Assembly (NCBI GenBank): GCA_017629415.1
Contig: JAGBXG010000455.1
Coordinates: forward strand, 1 to 5,992
Reading direction: 5' to 3'
DNA length: 5,992 nt
Source of the DNA: Pseudomonadota bacterium
GTDB lineage: Bacteria; Myxococcota; Bradymonadia; UBA4248
Shown: positions 1 to 5,992 of the stretch, piece by piece
How positions within the stretch are numbered: position 1 is the first letter of the stretch
How the letters are laid out: the number at the start of each line of letters is the position of its first letter
Made by a program: the position numbers and the translations under genes
The notes under the pieces: model-generated
Seen by the model: the letters and a program-made list of their open reading frames with translations, nothing else
What the model was told of the DNA's origin: nothing
Database searches by the model: none

Positions 1-1
1 T

Positions 2-1207
<1,206 letters not shown>

Positions 1208-1234
1208 TTTTTCTTAATATTATCAAACACATAC

Positions 1235-1268
1235 AAAGGCGAATGAAGATTCATTCGCCTTTTCTTTT
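1235..1268 (+). terminator. Rho-independent terminator of gyrB
   Basis: A perfect 13-bp inverted repeat (1235-1247 with 1250-1262, arm AAAGGCGAATGAA) is followed by a T-rich tract, TTTTCTTTT, at 1260-1268. It begins 27 bases after the gyrB stop codon. The left arm starts with only three A residues, so it is much stronger on the plus strand than for the convergent gene. Confidence 0.93.
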
Positions 1269-1287
1269 GAAACCGATTTGTTAAAGC

Positions 1288-1410
1288 CCCCTGCAATCGC
1301 TGCCCGCAACACCCGCAGGGGCTTCGCCCCGAACCCCATTGAGGCTCCGCCTCAAATTCCACCAAAGGACTCCGTCCTTTGAAATCCTGCCAAGGGGCAT
1401 TGCCCCTTGG
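1288..1410. repeat. Array of four short triloop hairpins (REP-like palindromic repeats)
   Basis: Four perfect stem-loops follow one another, each with a three-base loop. They are 1318-1330 (arm GGGGC, loop TTC), 1339-1355 (arm TTGAGGC, loop TCC), 1363-1381 (arm CAAAGGAC, loop TCC) and 1390-1410 (arm CCAAGGGGC, loop ATT). Each stem pairs perfectly although the stems differ from one another. Short A/C-rich linkers such as GAACCCC, ATTCCACC and AATCCTGCC separate them. In addition CCCCTGC (1288-1294) can pair with GCAGGGG (1315-1321), an alternative fold that would compete with the first hairpin. No T-tract follows any of them, so they do not look like ordinary terminators. With the gyrB terminator and the hairpin at 1472-1488 they fill most of the gap between gyrB and the sigma-like gene; I see no gene here. 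Confidence 0.8.
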
Positions 1411-1471
1411 AACCCATTTTATTTTGTGCGTTTATCGTAAGTTTGCAGGAGCATGCTGGCACACATACGCC

Positions 1472-1488
1472 GTGGGGCTAAGCCCCAC
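1472..1488. repeat. Isolated triloop hairpin of the same family, just after the sigma-like gene
   Basis: Perfect stem GTGGGGC with GCCCCAC around the loop TAA. It lies three bases beyond the stop codon of the minus-strand sigma-like gene. On the minus strand no T-run follows, so it could protect the 3' end of that mRNA or be a weak terminator; its geometry matches the hairpins at 1318-1410 and 5945-5987. The bases between 1411 and 1471 show nothing recognisable. Confidence 0.7.
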
Positions 1489-1491
1489 AAA

Positions 1492-2052
1492 CTACGACTC
1501 TGATTCTTGCCGCGTGATCATCATTTGATAGTTTGCCTGCATCTTATCCATATAACGTTTTCGGCGGCGGTAAGCCAATGCTCTTTCCGCAGGTGACCCT
1601 GACATACAGCTTAAGCAGCATTGCACTCCAGATGCATTATTTTCTTTGATGTGTTTCCAAAAAGTCAGCCTTTCTTTTTTTTCGTACATGACATCAGGAG
1701 CCATTGCCCAGGGATTGCCGTCAAAAACGCCACTCTGCGGCATGCCATCTGTAGAAAATACTTCACACATGCGTTCATGATGGACTGTGTGCATGCCATG
1801 ATTTAATGCTGCAGCATGATAACGACGCAATCGAGAATTCAACTGAAGCCATAAATAAGTCGATGCCTGAGCCCCTCTTGAGGGATCAAATTGTCTCAAA
1901 GCTTCCAGCGCGATAACCCACCCTTCTCCTTCCAATTCTGCCATTCGGTCTTCGCATAAATAAGGACCTAATACCTGAGCAGATATCGAGCGAATGAGCC
2001 TCAAAACCGTTTCATACTGAATATGACAGCGTTCAAAAATCGGATCGTTCAT
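1492..2052 (-). CDS. Small sigma-70 region 2-like protein, no clear region 4
   Basis: A 186-residue cytoplasmic protein (no signal peptide or membrane segment). Residues about 38-80 resemble sigma-70 region 2: an acidic-Gly helix start (ELEGEGW), then IALEALRQFDPSRG, then ASTYLWLQLNSRLRRY. This mirrors the family pattern of an EG helix, a phenylalanine and DPxRG turn, and STY followed by a basic helix. After residue 80 the match fades. The middle (80-125) is rich in His and Met, and the tail has a basic cluster (YRRRKRY, 161-167) but no recognisable region 4 helix-turn-helix. The start chosen is the ATG at 2052, preceded by GGAG with a 7-base gap; an upstream in-frame TTG at 2076 lies within a terminator stem and is unlikely. 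It could be a divergent small sigma factor, a sigma-like regulator, or a decayed sigma gene. The sigma-like reading is inference from pattern. Confidence 0.6.
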   Translation of the reverse strand: MNDPIFERCHIQYETVLRLIRSISAQVLGPYLCEDRMAELEGEGWVIALEALRQFDPSRGAQASTYLWLQLNSRLRRYHAAALNHGMHTVHHERMCEVFSTDGMPQSGVFDGNPWAMAPDVMYEKKERLTFWKHIKENNASGVQCCLSCMSGSPAERALAYRRRKRYMDKMQANYQMMITRQESES

Positions 2053-2059
2053 TTGACCA

Positions 2060-2063
2060 CTCC
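2060..2063 (-). promoter_or_regulatory. Ribosome binding site that sets the start of the sigma-like gene
   Basis: GGAG on the minus strand, seven bases before the ATG at 2050-2052. It starts only three bases after the T-tract of the upstream terminator, so the Shine-Dalgarno sequence and the terminator are almost contiguous. Confidence 0.7.
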
Positions 2064-2065
2064 AT

Positions 2066-2094
2066 AAAAAAAGCAAGGCGTTATTGCCTTGCTT
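2066..2094 (-). terminator. Intrinsic terminator between the second secreted-protein gene and the sigma-like gene
   Basis: Read on the minus strand, a perfect 9-bp stem (arm AAGCAAGGC, 2094-2086, pairing with 2079-2071) encloses the six-base loop AATAAC and runs straight into seven T (2072-2066). It lies about 70 bases after the stop codon of the gene at 2166-2720. On the plus strand the stem is followed only by ATTAATT, so it acts mainly in the minus direction. Confidence 0.88.
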
Positions 2095-2108
2095 ATTAAT
2101 TGGGTCAA
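2080..2108 (-). promoter_or_regulatory. Possible promoter embedded in the terminator, for the sigma-like gene
   Basis: On the minus strand TTGACC (2108-2103, five of six matches to the -35 consensus) is followed after exactly 17 bases by AATAAC (2085-2080), a poor -10 that is exactly the loop of the terminator. Initiation near 2073 would give a leader of about 20 bases containing the GGAG site and only the distal half of the hairpin, so such a transcript would escape termination. The -10 lacks the conserved first and last T, so this is speculative. Confidence 0.25.
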
Positions 2109-2132
2109 TTTTTCAAAAAACGGTCAATTTTT
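2103..2132. repeat. Direct repeat GGTCAATTTTT, two copies 19 bp apart
   Basis: The 11-base string GGTCAATTTTT occurs at 2103-2113 and again at 2122-2132. The 19-base period is close to two helical turns, as expected for tandem binding sites on one DNA face. It sits between the stop codon of the second secreted-protein gene and the terminator ahead of the sigma-like gene. The A/T-rich composition makes chance a real alternative. Confidence 0.4.
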
Positions 2133-2165
2133 TTCTGCCCATGCTATTTTTTTACGCACAGAATA

Positions 2166-2720
2166 TTAAAATCTGCGTAACTCATGTTTCATGCGTTCAA
2201 TATCATCCGCATTACGCTTGATCTGACGATCCAAGGCATCAATTCTACCTGTGGAACGCACACAATTTCTGCGAAGAGCCGGATGCATACGCATACACAT
2301 GTTGTAAGCATGATCAGCTTCGCGAATAGCTTCATTGCGCTCACTCACAAGCTTTGCATTACGCGCCATCAACACATTAATTTCTTTCTCCAGTTCAGCT
2401 CTGCGATGCATAAGAGGGGGCGGAACAGGATGCGGTTTCACATGGTGCGGCGGAACAGGCTTCGCATGATGTACAGGAGGCGGAGGCGGTAATGGCTTAG
2501 CATGGGGTTTGGGCGGATGATGAGCAGGCTTTGCATGCTGCGGACCATGTTTGCCAGGACGACGATCATCACAGAATTTATGACAACCCGGCTTATCACA
2601 TTTAATTTGGCCATTCCCCTGACGACATTCACGTGGAACAGGCGGACCAGCAATGGCACTGACAGGAACCATGAATCCACCAGACAAACCAACAGCTAAA
2701 AGAAAATGCGAAATTTTCAT
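2166..2720 (-). CDS. Secreted Cys/His-Pro-rich protein with coiled-coil tail
   Basis: A 184-residue protein of unknown function. Residues 1-24 form a Sec signal peptide (MKISH, hydrophobic core, probable cleavage after AIA). Residues 30-52 carry a four-Cys module (C32, C41, C46, C50) including KCDKPGCHKFCDD. Residues 53-104 are a low-complexity Pro/His/Lys linker with many HAKP and PPHH steps. Residues 106-184 are charged and heptad-like, suggesting a helical hairpin or coiled coil, with two more Cys (C142, C153). The Cys and His content would suit metal binding or a disulfide-stabilised periplasmic or surface protein; both are inference. The start is the ATG at 2720, with GAGGG four bases upstream. 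The first 50 residues are nearly the same as those of the gene at 2935-3333, its paralogue upstream, but the C-terminal halves are unrelated. A strong terminator follows about 70 bases after the stop. Confidence 0.8.
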   Translation of the reverse strand: MKISHFLLAVGLSGGFMVPVSAIAGPPVPRECRQGNGQIKCDKPGCHKFCDDRRPGKHGPQHAKPAHHPPKPHAKPLPPPPPVHHAKPVPPHHVKPHPVPPPLMHRRAELEKEINVLMARNAKLVSERNEAIREADHAYNMCMRMHPALRRNCVRSTGRIDALDRQIKRNADDIERMKHELRRF

Positions 2721-2749
2721 AAAACCCTCTCAAATCACAAATGTTCTCA

Positions 2750-2779
2750 ATTATTCTTACAACGACACTTACGCGTAAG
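2750..2779 (-). promoter_or_regulatory. Possible promoter with operator-like palindrome ahead of the second secreted-protein gene
   Basis: A perfect 12-bp palindrome CTTACGCGTAAG at 2768-2779 lies about 48 bases before the start codon at 2720. On the minus strand an AATAAT -10-like box (2755-2750) would pair with a -35 slot, TTACGC (2778-2773), 17 bases upstream inside the palindrome. A repressor bound there would block that promoter. The -35 match is weak, so only the palindrome is firm. A smaller palindrome, GGCATGCC, lies at 2804-2811. Confidence 0.35.
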
Positions 2780-2852
2780 ACGTTCAAATTCATCAAAGCA
2801 ACAGGCATGCCAAATTTCCAAATATCACAAACTCTCAATCATGAATGTGTAG

Positions 2853-2868
2853 ATGCAAATTTTTGCAT
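2853..2868. promoter_or_regulatory. Perfect inverted repeat, operator-like
   Basis: ATGCAAA (2853-2859) and TTTGCAT (2862-2868) form a perfect 7-bp inverted repeat with a 2-base centre, a size typical of dimeric repressor sites and too tight to be a good RNA hairpin. It lies about 130 bases upstream of the second secreted-protein gene, between the preceding terminator hairpin and the palindrome at 2768-2779. Confidence 0.35.
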
Positions 2869-2881
2869 ACATATCAGTCAA

Positions 2882-2909
2882 AGGCAGCAGCTGCCAGCAG
2901 CTACTGCCT
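2882..2909 (-). terminator. Strong hairpin after the first secreted-protein gene, likely terminator
   Basis: A 12-bp stem (one G-T wobble when read on the minus strand) closes on the four-base loop CTGG and lies 25 bases after the stop codon at 2935. On the minus strand it runs into TTTGACTG, a short T-tract, so it is a weaker canonical terminator than the one at 2066-2094; on the plus strand A residues follow. It could instead be a stabilising 3' hairpin that tunes read-through into the next gene. Confidence 0.55.
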
Positions 2910-2934
2910 AAAATACTCAGACCATCGCTTTTAA

Positions 2935-3333
2935 TTATCTGCAAACGCTTTCGCAATATTTCTTCTGAGTCATACAAACGCTTTTAGGTCCTTTACAATG
3001 CTTCATGACATCATCACACTGTCTGCACTGCTGATGATGTTTAGCATCATGCTTCGGTCCAGGATGAGGTGCCGCATGCTGAGGACCAGGTTTCGGTCCG
3101 GGATGAGGTGCCGCATGCTGAGGACCAGGTTTCGGTCCGGGTTTTGCATGATTGTTATGTCCCTTGCCAGGATGGCGATCATCATCACAGAATTTATGAC
3201 AACCCGGTTTGTCACATTTGATTTTGCCATTCCCCTGACGGCATTCATGCGGAACGGGCTGTGCCATCGCTGCTGCAGGCACCATCAAACCAAAAGAAAG
3301 ACCAACGGCTAACAATAAATGCGATGCTTTCAT
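2935..3333 (-). CDS. Secreted Cys-rich protein with Pro/Gly/His tandem repeat
   Basis: A 132-residue protein of unknown function. Residues 1-24 are a Sec signal peptide (MKASHLLLAVGL, probable cleavage after AMA). An N-terminal four-Cys module (C31, C40, C45, C49) contains KCDKPGCHKFCDD. A linker at 52-100 holds two exact 13-residue repeats, PGPKPGPQHAAPH (65-77 and 78-90), and a partial third. A C-terminal six-Cys segment (C103, C106, C113, C120, C127, C131) begins with CRQC. Ten Cys in the mature part suggest several disulfides or metal sites outside the cytoplasm; neither is proven. The ATG at 3333 is chosen over an upstream in-frame start at 3357 because AAGGAG sits seven bases before it and the signal peptide then begins MKASH. 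The N-terminal third is paralogous to the gene at 2166-2720. It lies 127 bases after the clpA stop on the same strand. Confidence 0.82.
   Translation of the reverse strand: MKASHLLLAVGLSFGLMVPAAAMAQPVPHECRQGNGKIKCDKPGCHKFCDDDRHPGKGHNNHAKPGPKPGPQHAAPHPGPKPGPQHAAPHPGPKHDAKHHQQCRQCDDVMKHCKGPKSVCMTQKKYCESVCR
3053..3141. repeat. 39-bp in-frame tandem repeat in the secreted Cys-rich protein gene
   Basis: Copies start at 3053 and 3092, differ at a single base (A3061 versus G3100), and are followed by an 11-base partial copy at 3131. The period of 39 keeps the frame, giving 13-residue units. The near identity indicates a recent expansion by slippage, so copy number may vary between strains. Confidence 0.88.
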
Positions 3334-3340
3334 AATGCTT

Positions 3341-3346
3341 CTCCTT
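3341..3346 (-). promoter_or_regulatory. Ribosome binding site that decides the start of the first secreted-protein gene
   Basis: AAGGAG on the minus strand, seven bases before the ATG at 3331-3333. It excludes the longer reading from 3357, which would put eight charged or polar residues ahead of the signal peptide. Confidence 0.8.
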
Positions 3347-3381
3347 ATGCACTTCATAAAACAAAATTAAATAGCAAAACT

Positions 3382-3418
3382 CTCTATCACCATACCTGTT
3401 ATCGTATGGCATTTAGAG
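3382..3418 (-). terminator. Imperfect stem-loop after clpA, possible weak terminator
   Basis: CTCTA (3382-3386) pairs with TAGAG (3414-3418) and, inside that, CCATAC (3390-3395) pairs with GTATGG (3404-3409), with an eight-base loop. On the minus strand it begins 42 bases after the clpA stop and is followed by AGTTTTGC, a poor T-tract. It may end clpA transcripts, be an operator for the next gene, or be chance. I see no convincing promoter for the Cys-rich gene in 3334-3460. Confidence 0.3.
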
Positions 3419-3460
3419 TTAGTGCAAAACTTATGCCTACTTAAACATATTTGAATCGAA

Positions 3461-5845
3461 CTATGCTTTGGAATGATCTGTCCGCTGAATTTGCAGTAAT
3501 AAACCAGATTTATCTGACTTCAAACAAATCTGTGCAATACCGCCAGTTTTCAGCTCACCAAACAAAATCTCTTCTGATAAAGGCACTGAAAGCTCTTTTT
3601 GAATCAAACGCGACATAGGTCTTGCCCCATATCTTTGATCATAACCATGTTCAGCCAGCCACTCACAAGCTTCAACGGTCAACTCAAGTTTCACACCTTT
3701 CTCAGAAAGCTGCATCTCAAGTTCATGCACTAATTTAGTGACAATTTGCCCCATCGTTTCTTGTGATAAGGCATTAAACATCACAATATCGTCTAAACGA
3801 TTCCGAAATTCCGGAGAAAACGTTTTTTCGATATCTTTCATCCCCATGCTGACATCGATTTCTTGACCAAAACCAATGCGCATACGGCTCATCGCGTCGC
3901 TGCCGGCATTCGATGTCATGATTAAAATGACATGACGGAAATCGGCTGTTTTGCCCGTATTATCAGTCAATTTTGCCACATCCATCACTTGAAGCAGCAA
4001 ATCATATATACTGGCATGGGCTTTCTCAATTTCATCTAATAATAAAACACAATTGGGCTTTGTCCGAATCGCTTCTGTGAGCAAACCACCGCGTTCATAG
4101 CCCACATACCCCGGTGCCGAACCAATAAACTTCGAAACCGTATATTCCTCACGGTATTCGCTCATATCAAAACGCACAAACGGCAAATCAAGAACTTCTG
4201 CTAACCGGCGCGCGACTTCGGTTTTACCAACCCCCGTAGGACCGGCAAATAAAAGACATGCCACAGGCTTTTGAGGCGAACGAATCCCCGCACGAGAAAG
4301 TTTAACAAGACGAATCACTGACTCTATGGCCGGATTTTGACCAAAAACAAGGCCTTTCATCCGATCTTCGGCTGTTTTCAGCTTTGAACTCTCGTCCGAA
4401 GACACCTGAAGATCGGGAATACGTGCAATGTTTGCCACAATCGTCTCTATCTGTGGCACATCGATAGTCGTCAGCTGCTCACCAACAGGCAGCATACGGT
4501 TTGCCGCACCTGCTTCGTCAATCACATCAATCGCTTTATCGGGAAAACGGCGTTCGGGCATAAATCGCCCTGAAAGCTTAACTGCTTCATTCAAGGCTTC
4601 AGGCGTGTAACTCACATCGTGAAATTCTTCATAATGCTCAGCAATTTCTTTCAAAATGCGGCATGTCGTCTCTTCACTTGGCTCTTCAACATCCAACTTG
4701 TGAAAACGACGAATCAAAGCCGTGTCCGCTGACAATGCTCGACGAAAATCCTCATACGTCGTCGTGCCAATCAAACGCATGCTGCCTTTGGCCAACTCAG
4801 GCTTCAAAAGTGCTAATATTTCCTGAGAACCCGTCGATTTTTCGACACCAGCGGCACTATGCAATTCATCAATGAACAAAATCGCCTTTTTGCGGCGCTT
4901 AACATATTGAATAATCGCCTTAAGCCGAGCCTCCATTTCACCGCGAAACTTTGTCCCTGCCATCAAAGACGGAATATCGATGGCATAAATTTCAGCCCCA
5001 CGCAAATCCTCAGGCACATCTTCTAAAGCAATACGTCTGGCCAATCCTTCGACAATCGCCGTTTTACCCACGCCAGCTTCACCCAAAATCAACACATTGC
5101 ATTTGGTGCGTCGCAAAAGTGCCTGACAACAAATATTGATTTCACGATCACGACCGACAACAGGATCAATACGGCCATCTCGCGCCATCGTCACCAACCG
5201 CGAAACATAAGGCTTAATCTTGCGATATGCCGCACCCTCGCGAGTACGTTCCGGCGAAGATTCATCCTCCCCATCGCTATCATCCGCATCATCATCATCC
5301 ATGTCATCGTATGCATCGATGTCATCGTCATCCATGTCATCATCTTCAAGTTCGATAGGCTCCAGCTTGCCATCTAATGAAATGATAAAATCCGCGCGTT
5401 GTTTATCCGTATCTCCGGTATTTTCAGATGCCCAGCGCATCAAATCCAGCGTTTTTAAATCTAATGCTTTAAATATGGCAGCAATAAACGAATCTTTTTC
5501 ATGCGCCATCTGAATCAGAAAGTCGACTTCTCTTGGGAATGCACGTCCCGAACTCATCGCCTGCACCACGACGCGGCTGATCAGCTGTTTGACGCCGTCC
5601 GTGGGCTCCCCTAGCTGGTCTCGTGGGACAGAAGCCGGCGCAGTTTCAAGCGCTTCTTTAAAAAATCGCTCCAATTGCCCACAAACCACATCGCGAGAAA
5701 CGCCTAAATCCTCGAGTACGGTCTTAATTTCATCTTCATTCAGTAAAATATAAAGCAAATGTTCGCTTGTCGTAAAATAATGACGCCGTTTCACGGCTTC
5801 CTGGTAAGCCTGATTGAATAATGCTTCTAACTGATGTGGTTCCAT
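3461..5845 (-). CDS. clpA: ATP-dependent Clp protease ATP-binding subunit ClpA
   Basis: ClpA is a hexameric AAA+ unfoldase that feeds substrates to the ClpP peptidase in the cytoplasm. The 794 residues contain an N-terminal Clp repeat domain (about 1-150, with the HYFTTSEHLLYILL motif), a linker, D1 and D2. D1 has Walker A GEAGVGKT (255-262), Walker B ILFIDE (322-327) and pore loop KFRGE (299-303). D2 has Walker A GPTGVGKT (535-542), Walker B VLLLDE (600-605), pore loop GYVG (579-582), sensor-1 Asn646, arginine-finger region FRNRLD (680-685) and sensor-2 GAR (740-742). An IGF tripeptide (657-659) in D2 fits the ClpP-docking loop, and no ClpB-type middle domain is present, which separates it from ClpB. 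It is some 35 residues longer than E. coli ClpA (758), largely because of an Asp-rich linker (167-195). The ATG at 5845 has no evident Shine-Dalgarno sequence. No clpS lies directly upstream, where it often sits. Confidence 0.96.
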   Translation of the reverse strand: MEPHQLEALFNQAYQEAVKRRHYFTTSEHLLYILLNEDEIKTVLEDLGVSRDVVCGQLERFFKEALETAPASVPRDQLGEPTDGVKQLISRVVVQAMSSGRAFPREVDFLIQMAHEKDSFIAAIFKALDLKTLDLMRWASENTGDTDKQRADFIISLDGKLEPIELEDDDMDDDDIDAYDDMDDDDADDSDGEDESSPERTREGAAYRKIKPYVSRLVTMARDGRIDPVVGRDREINICCQALLRRTKCNVLILGEAGVGKTAIVEGLARRIALEDVPEDLRGAEIYAIDIPSLMAGTKFRGEMEARLKAIIQYVKRRKKAILFIDELHSAAGVEKSTGSQEILALLKPELAKGSMRLIGTTTYEDFRRALSADTALIRRFHKLDVEEPSEETTCRILKEIAEHYEEFHDVSYTPEALNEAVKLSGRFMPERRFPDKAIDVIDEAGAANRMLPVGEQLTTIDVPQIETIVANIARIPDLQVSSDESSKLKTAEDRMKGLVFGQNPAIESVIRLVKLSRAGIRSPQKPVACLLFAGPTGVGKTEVARRLAEVLDLPFVRFDMSEYREEYTVSKFIGSAPGYVGYERGGLLTEAIRTKPNCVLLLDEIEKAHASIYDLLLQVMDVAKLTDNTGKTADFRHVILIMTSNAGSDAMSRMRIGFGQEIDVSMGMKDIEKTFSPEFRNRLDDIVMFNALSQETMGQIVTKLVHELEMQLSEKGVKLELTVEACEWLAEHGYDQRYGARPMSRLIQKELSVPLSEEILFGELKTGGIAQICLKSDKSGLLLQIQRTDHSKA

Positions 5846-5882
5846 AAAAACTTAAAACAAATCAATGAAAGAAAAAATGAAA

Positions 5883-5908
5883 TGGGCTCGCTTCCTCCAA
5901 AAGGCCCA
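5883..5908 (-). terminator. Hairpin with T-rich tail in the clpA leader
   Basis: TGGGC (5883-5887) pairs with GCCCA (5904-5908), with an inner CTT/AAG pairing possible. Read on the minus strand the stem is followed by ATTTCATTTTTTC. It could be a terminator for an upstream gene outside the window, an attenuator of clpA, or chance, since the stem is only five base pairs. The rest of 5846-5944 is T-rich on the minus strand near the start codon and shows no clear clpA promoter. Confidence 0.3.
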
Positions 5909-5944
5909 CGCCAAGAGAGAGAAGGTTTCACCACATTGTGGGTT

Positions 5945-5987
5945 CCAAGGGGCTCAGCCCCTTGGCGGGGTGTGGGGCAGAGCCCCA
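5945..5987. repeat. Two more triloop hairpins of the intergenic family, inverted orientation
   Basis: Perfect stem-loops at 5945-5965 (arm CCAAGGGGC, loop TCA) and 5973-5987 (arm TGGGGC, loop AGA). Read on the minus strand, the 5965-5945 unit begins GCC just before the AAGGGGC arm and ends TTGGAACCCA, the same flanks as the unit at 1390-1416 on the plus strand. These are therefore copies of one element in opposite orientation. The array probably continues past the window edge. Confidence 0.78.
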
Positions 5988-5992
5988 AGAAA

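Noticed and set aside
1288..1410. CRISPR array
   Set aside because: The units are self-palindromic with unlike stems, spacing is irregular, there are no identical repeats separated by unique spacers, and no cas gene is visible.
2053..2076. Upstream TTG start for the sigma-like protein adding eight residues
   Set aside because: The TTG lies inside the terminator stem, and the ATG at 2052 has a well-spaced GGAG.
2184..2492. Plus-strand reading frame of about 100 codons opposite the second secreted-protein gene
   Set aside because: It is the antisense shadow of a low-complexity Pro/His coding region. Its translation is rich in Arg, Met and His with no domain, and the opposite strand has a signal peptide, RBS and paralogue.
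2998..3312. Plus-strand frame of about 100 codons opposite the first secreted-protein gene
   Set aside because: Its repeats are only the complement of the 39-bp tandem repeat. It has no RBS, and the minus-strand frame is supported by a signal peptide and a paralogue.
3374..3431. Direct repeat GCAAAACT at 3374-3381 and 3424-3431
   Set aside because: Eight bases in an A/T-rich gap, 50 bases apart, with no other symmetry; chance is sufficient.
5220..5513. Plus-strand Ser/Met-rich frame opposite the clpA linker
   Set aside because: It is the complement of the Asp-codon run in clpA and has no independent support.
3461..5845. ClpB or ClpC instead of ClpA
   Set aside because: There is no ClpB coiled-coil middle domain and no ClpC UVR segment, and an IGF ClpP-docking tripeptide is present in D2.

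Overview
The window looks like ordinary chromosomal DNA of a Gram-negative bacterium with moderate G+C. Three things suggest this. The DNA gyrase B fragment carries the long insertion in its TOPRIM region that is typical of proteobacterial-type GyrB. There is a ClpA-type (not ClpB- or ClpC-type) unfoldase. Two small proteins have classical Sec signal peptides. I cannot name the genus; a deltaproteobacteria-like or uncultured gut-type lineage is a guess only.

Layout: the 3' two-thirds or so of gyrB runs rightward from the left edge and ends at a strong intrinsic terminator (about 1235-1268). A roughly 220-base gap follows. It holds a cluster of short perfect hairpins, each with a three-base loop and differing stems; two more of the same family lie at the right edge of the window. 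All remaining genes are on the minus strand. In transcription order they are clpA (5845-3461), a small Cys/His-rich secreted protein (3333-2935), a paralogue of it with a coiled-coil tail (2720-2166), and a small protein with a sigma-70 region 2-like segment but no visible region 4 (2052-1492), convergent with gyrB.

The minus-strand genes are separated by hairpins and palindromes, so they are probably not one simple operon. Strong hairpins follow each of the two secreted-protein genes. The one after the second gene is a textbook terminator whose T-tract ends three bases before the ribosome binding site of the sigma-like gene. That gene must therefore be expressed by read-through or from a promoter embedded in the terminator.

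The parts least explained by known biology are the secreted Cys/His-rich pair, the sigma-like protein behind its terminator, the hairpin repeat family, and the Asp-rich linker inside ClpA. gyrB and clpA are housekeeping genes. Nothing in the window amounts to a clear mobile element, CRISPR array or defence system.
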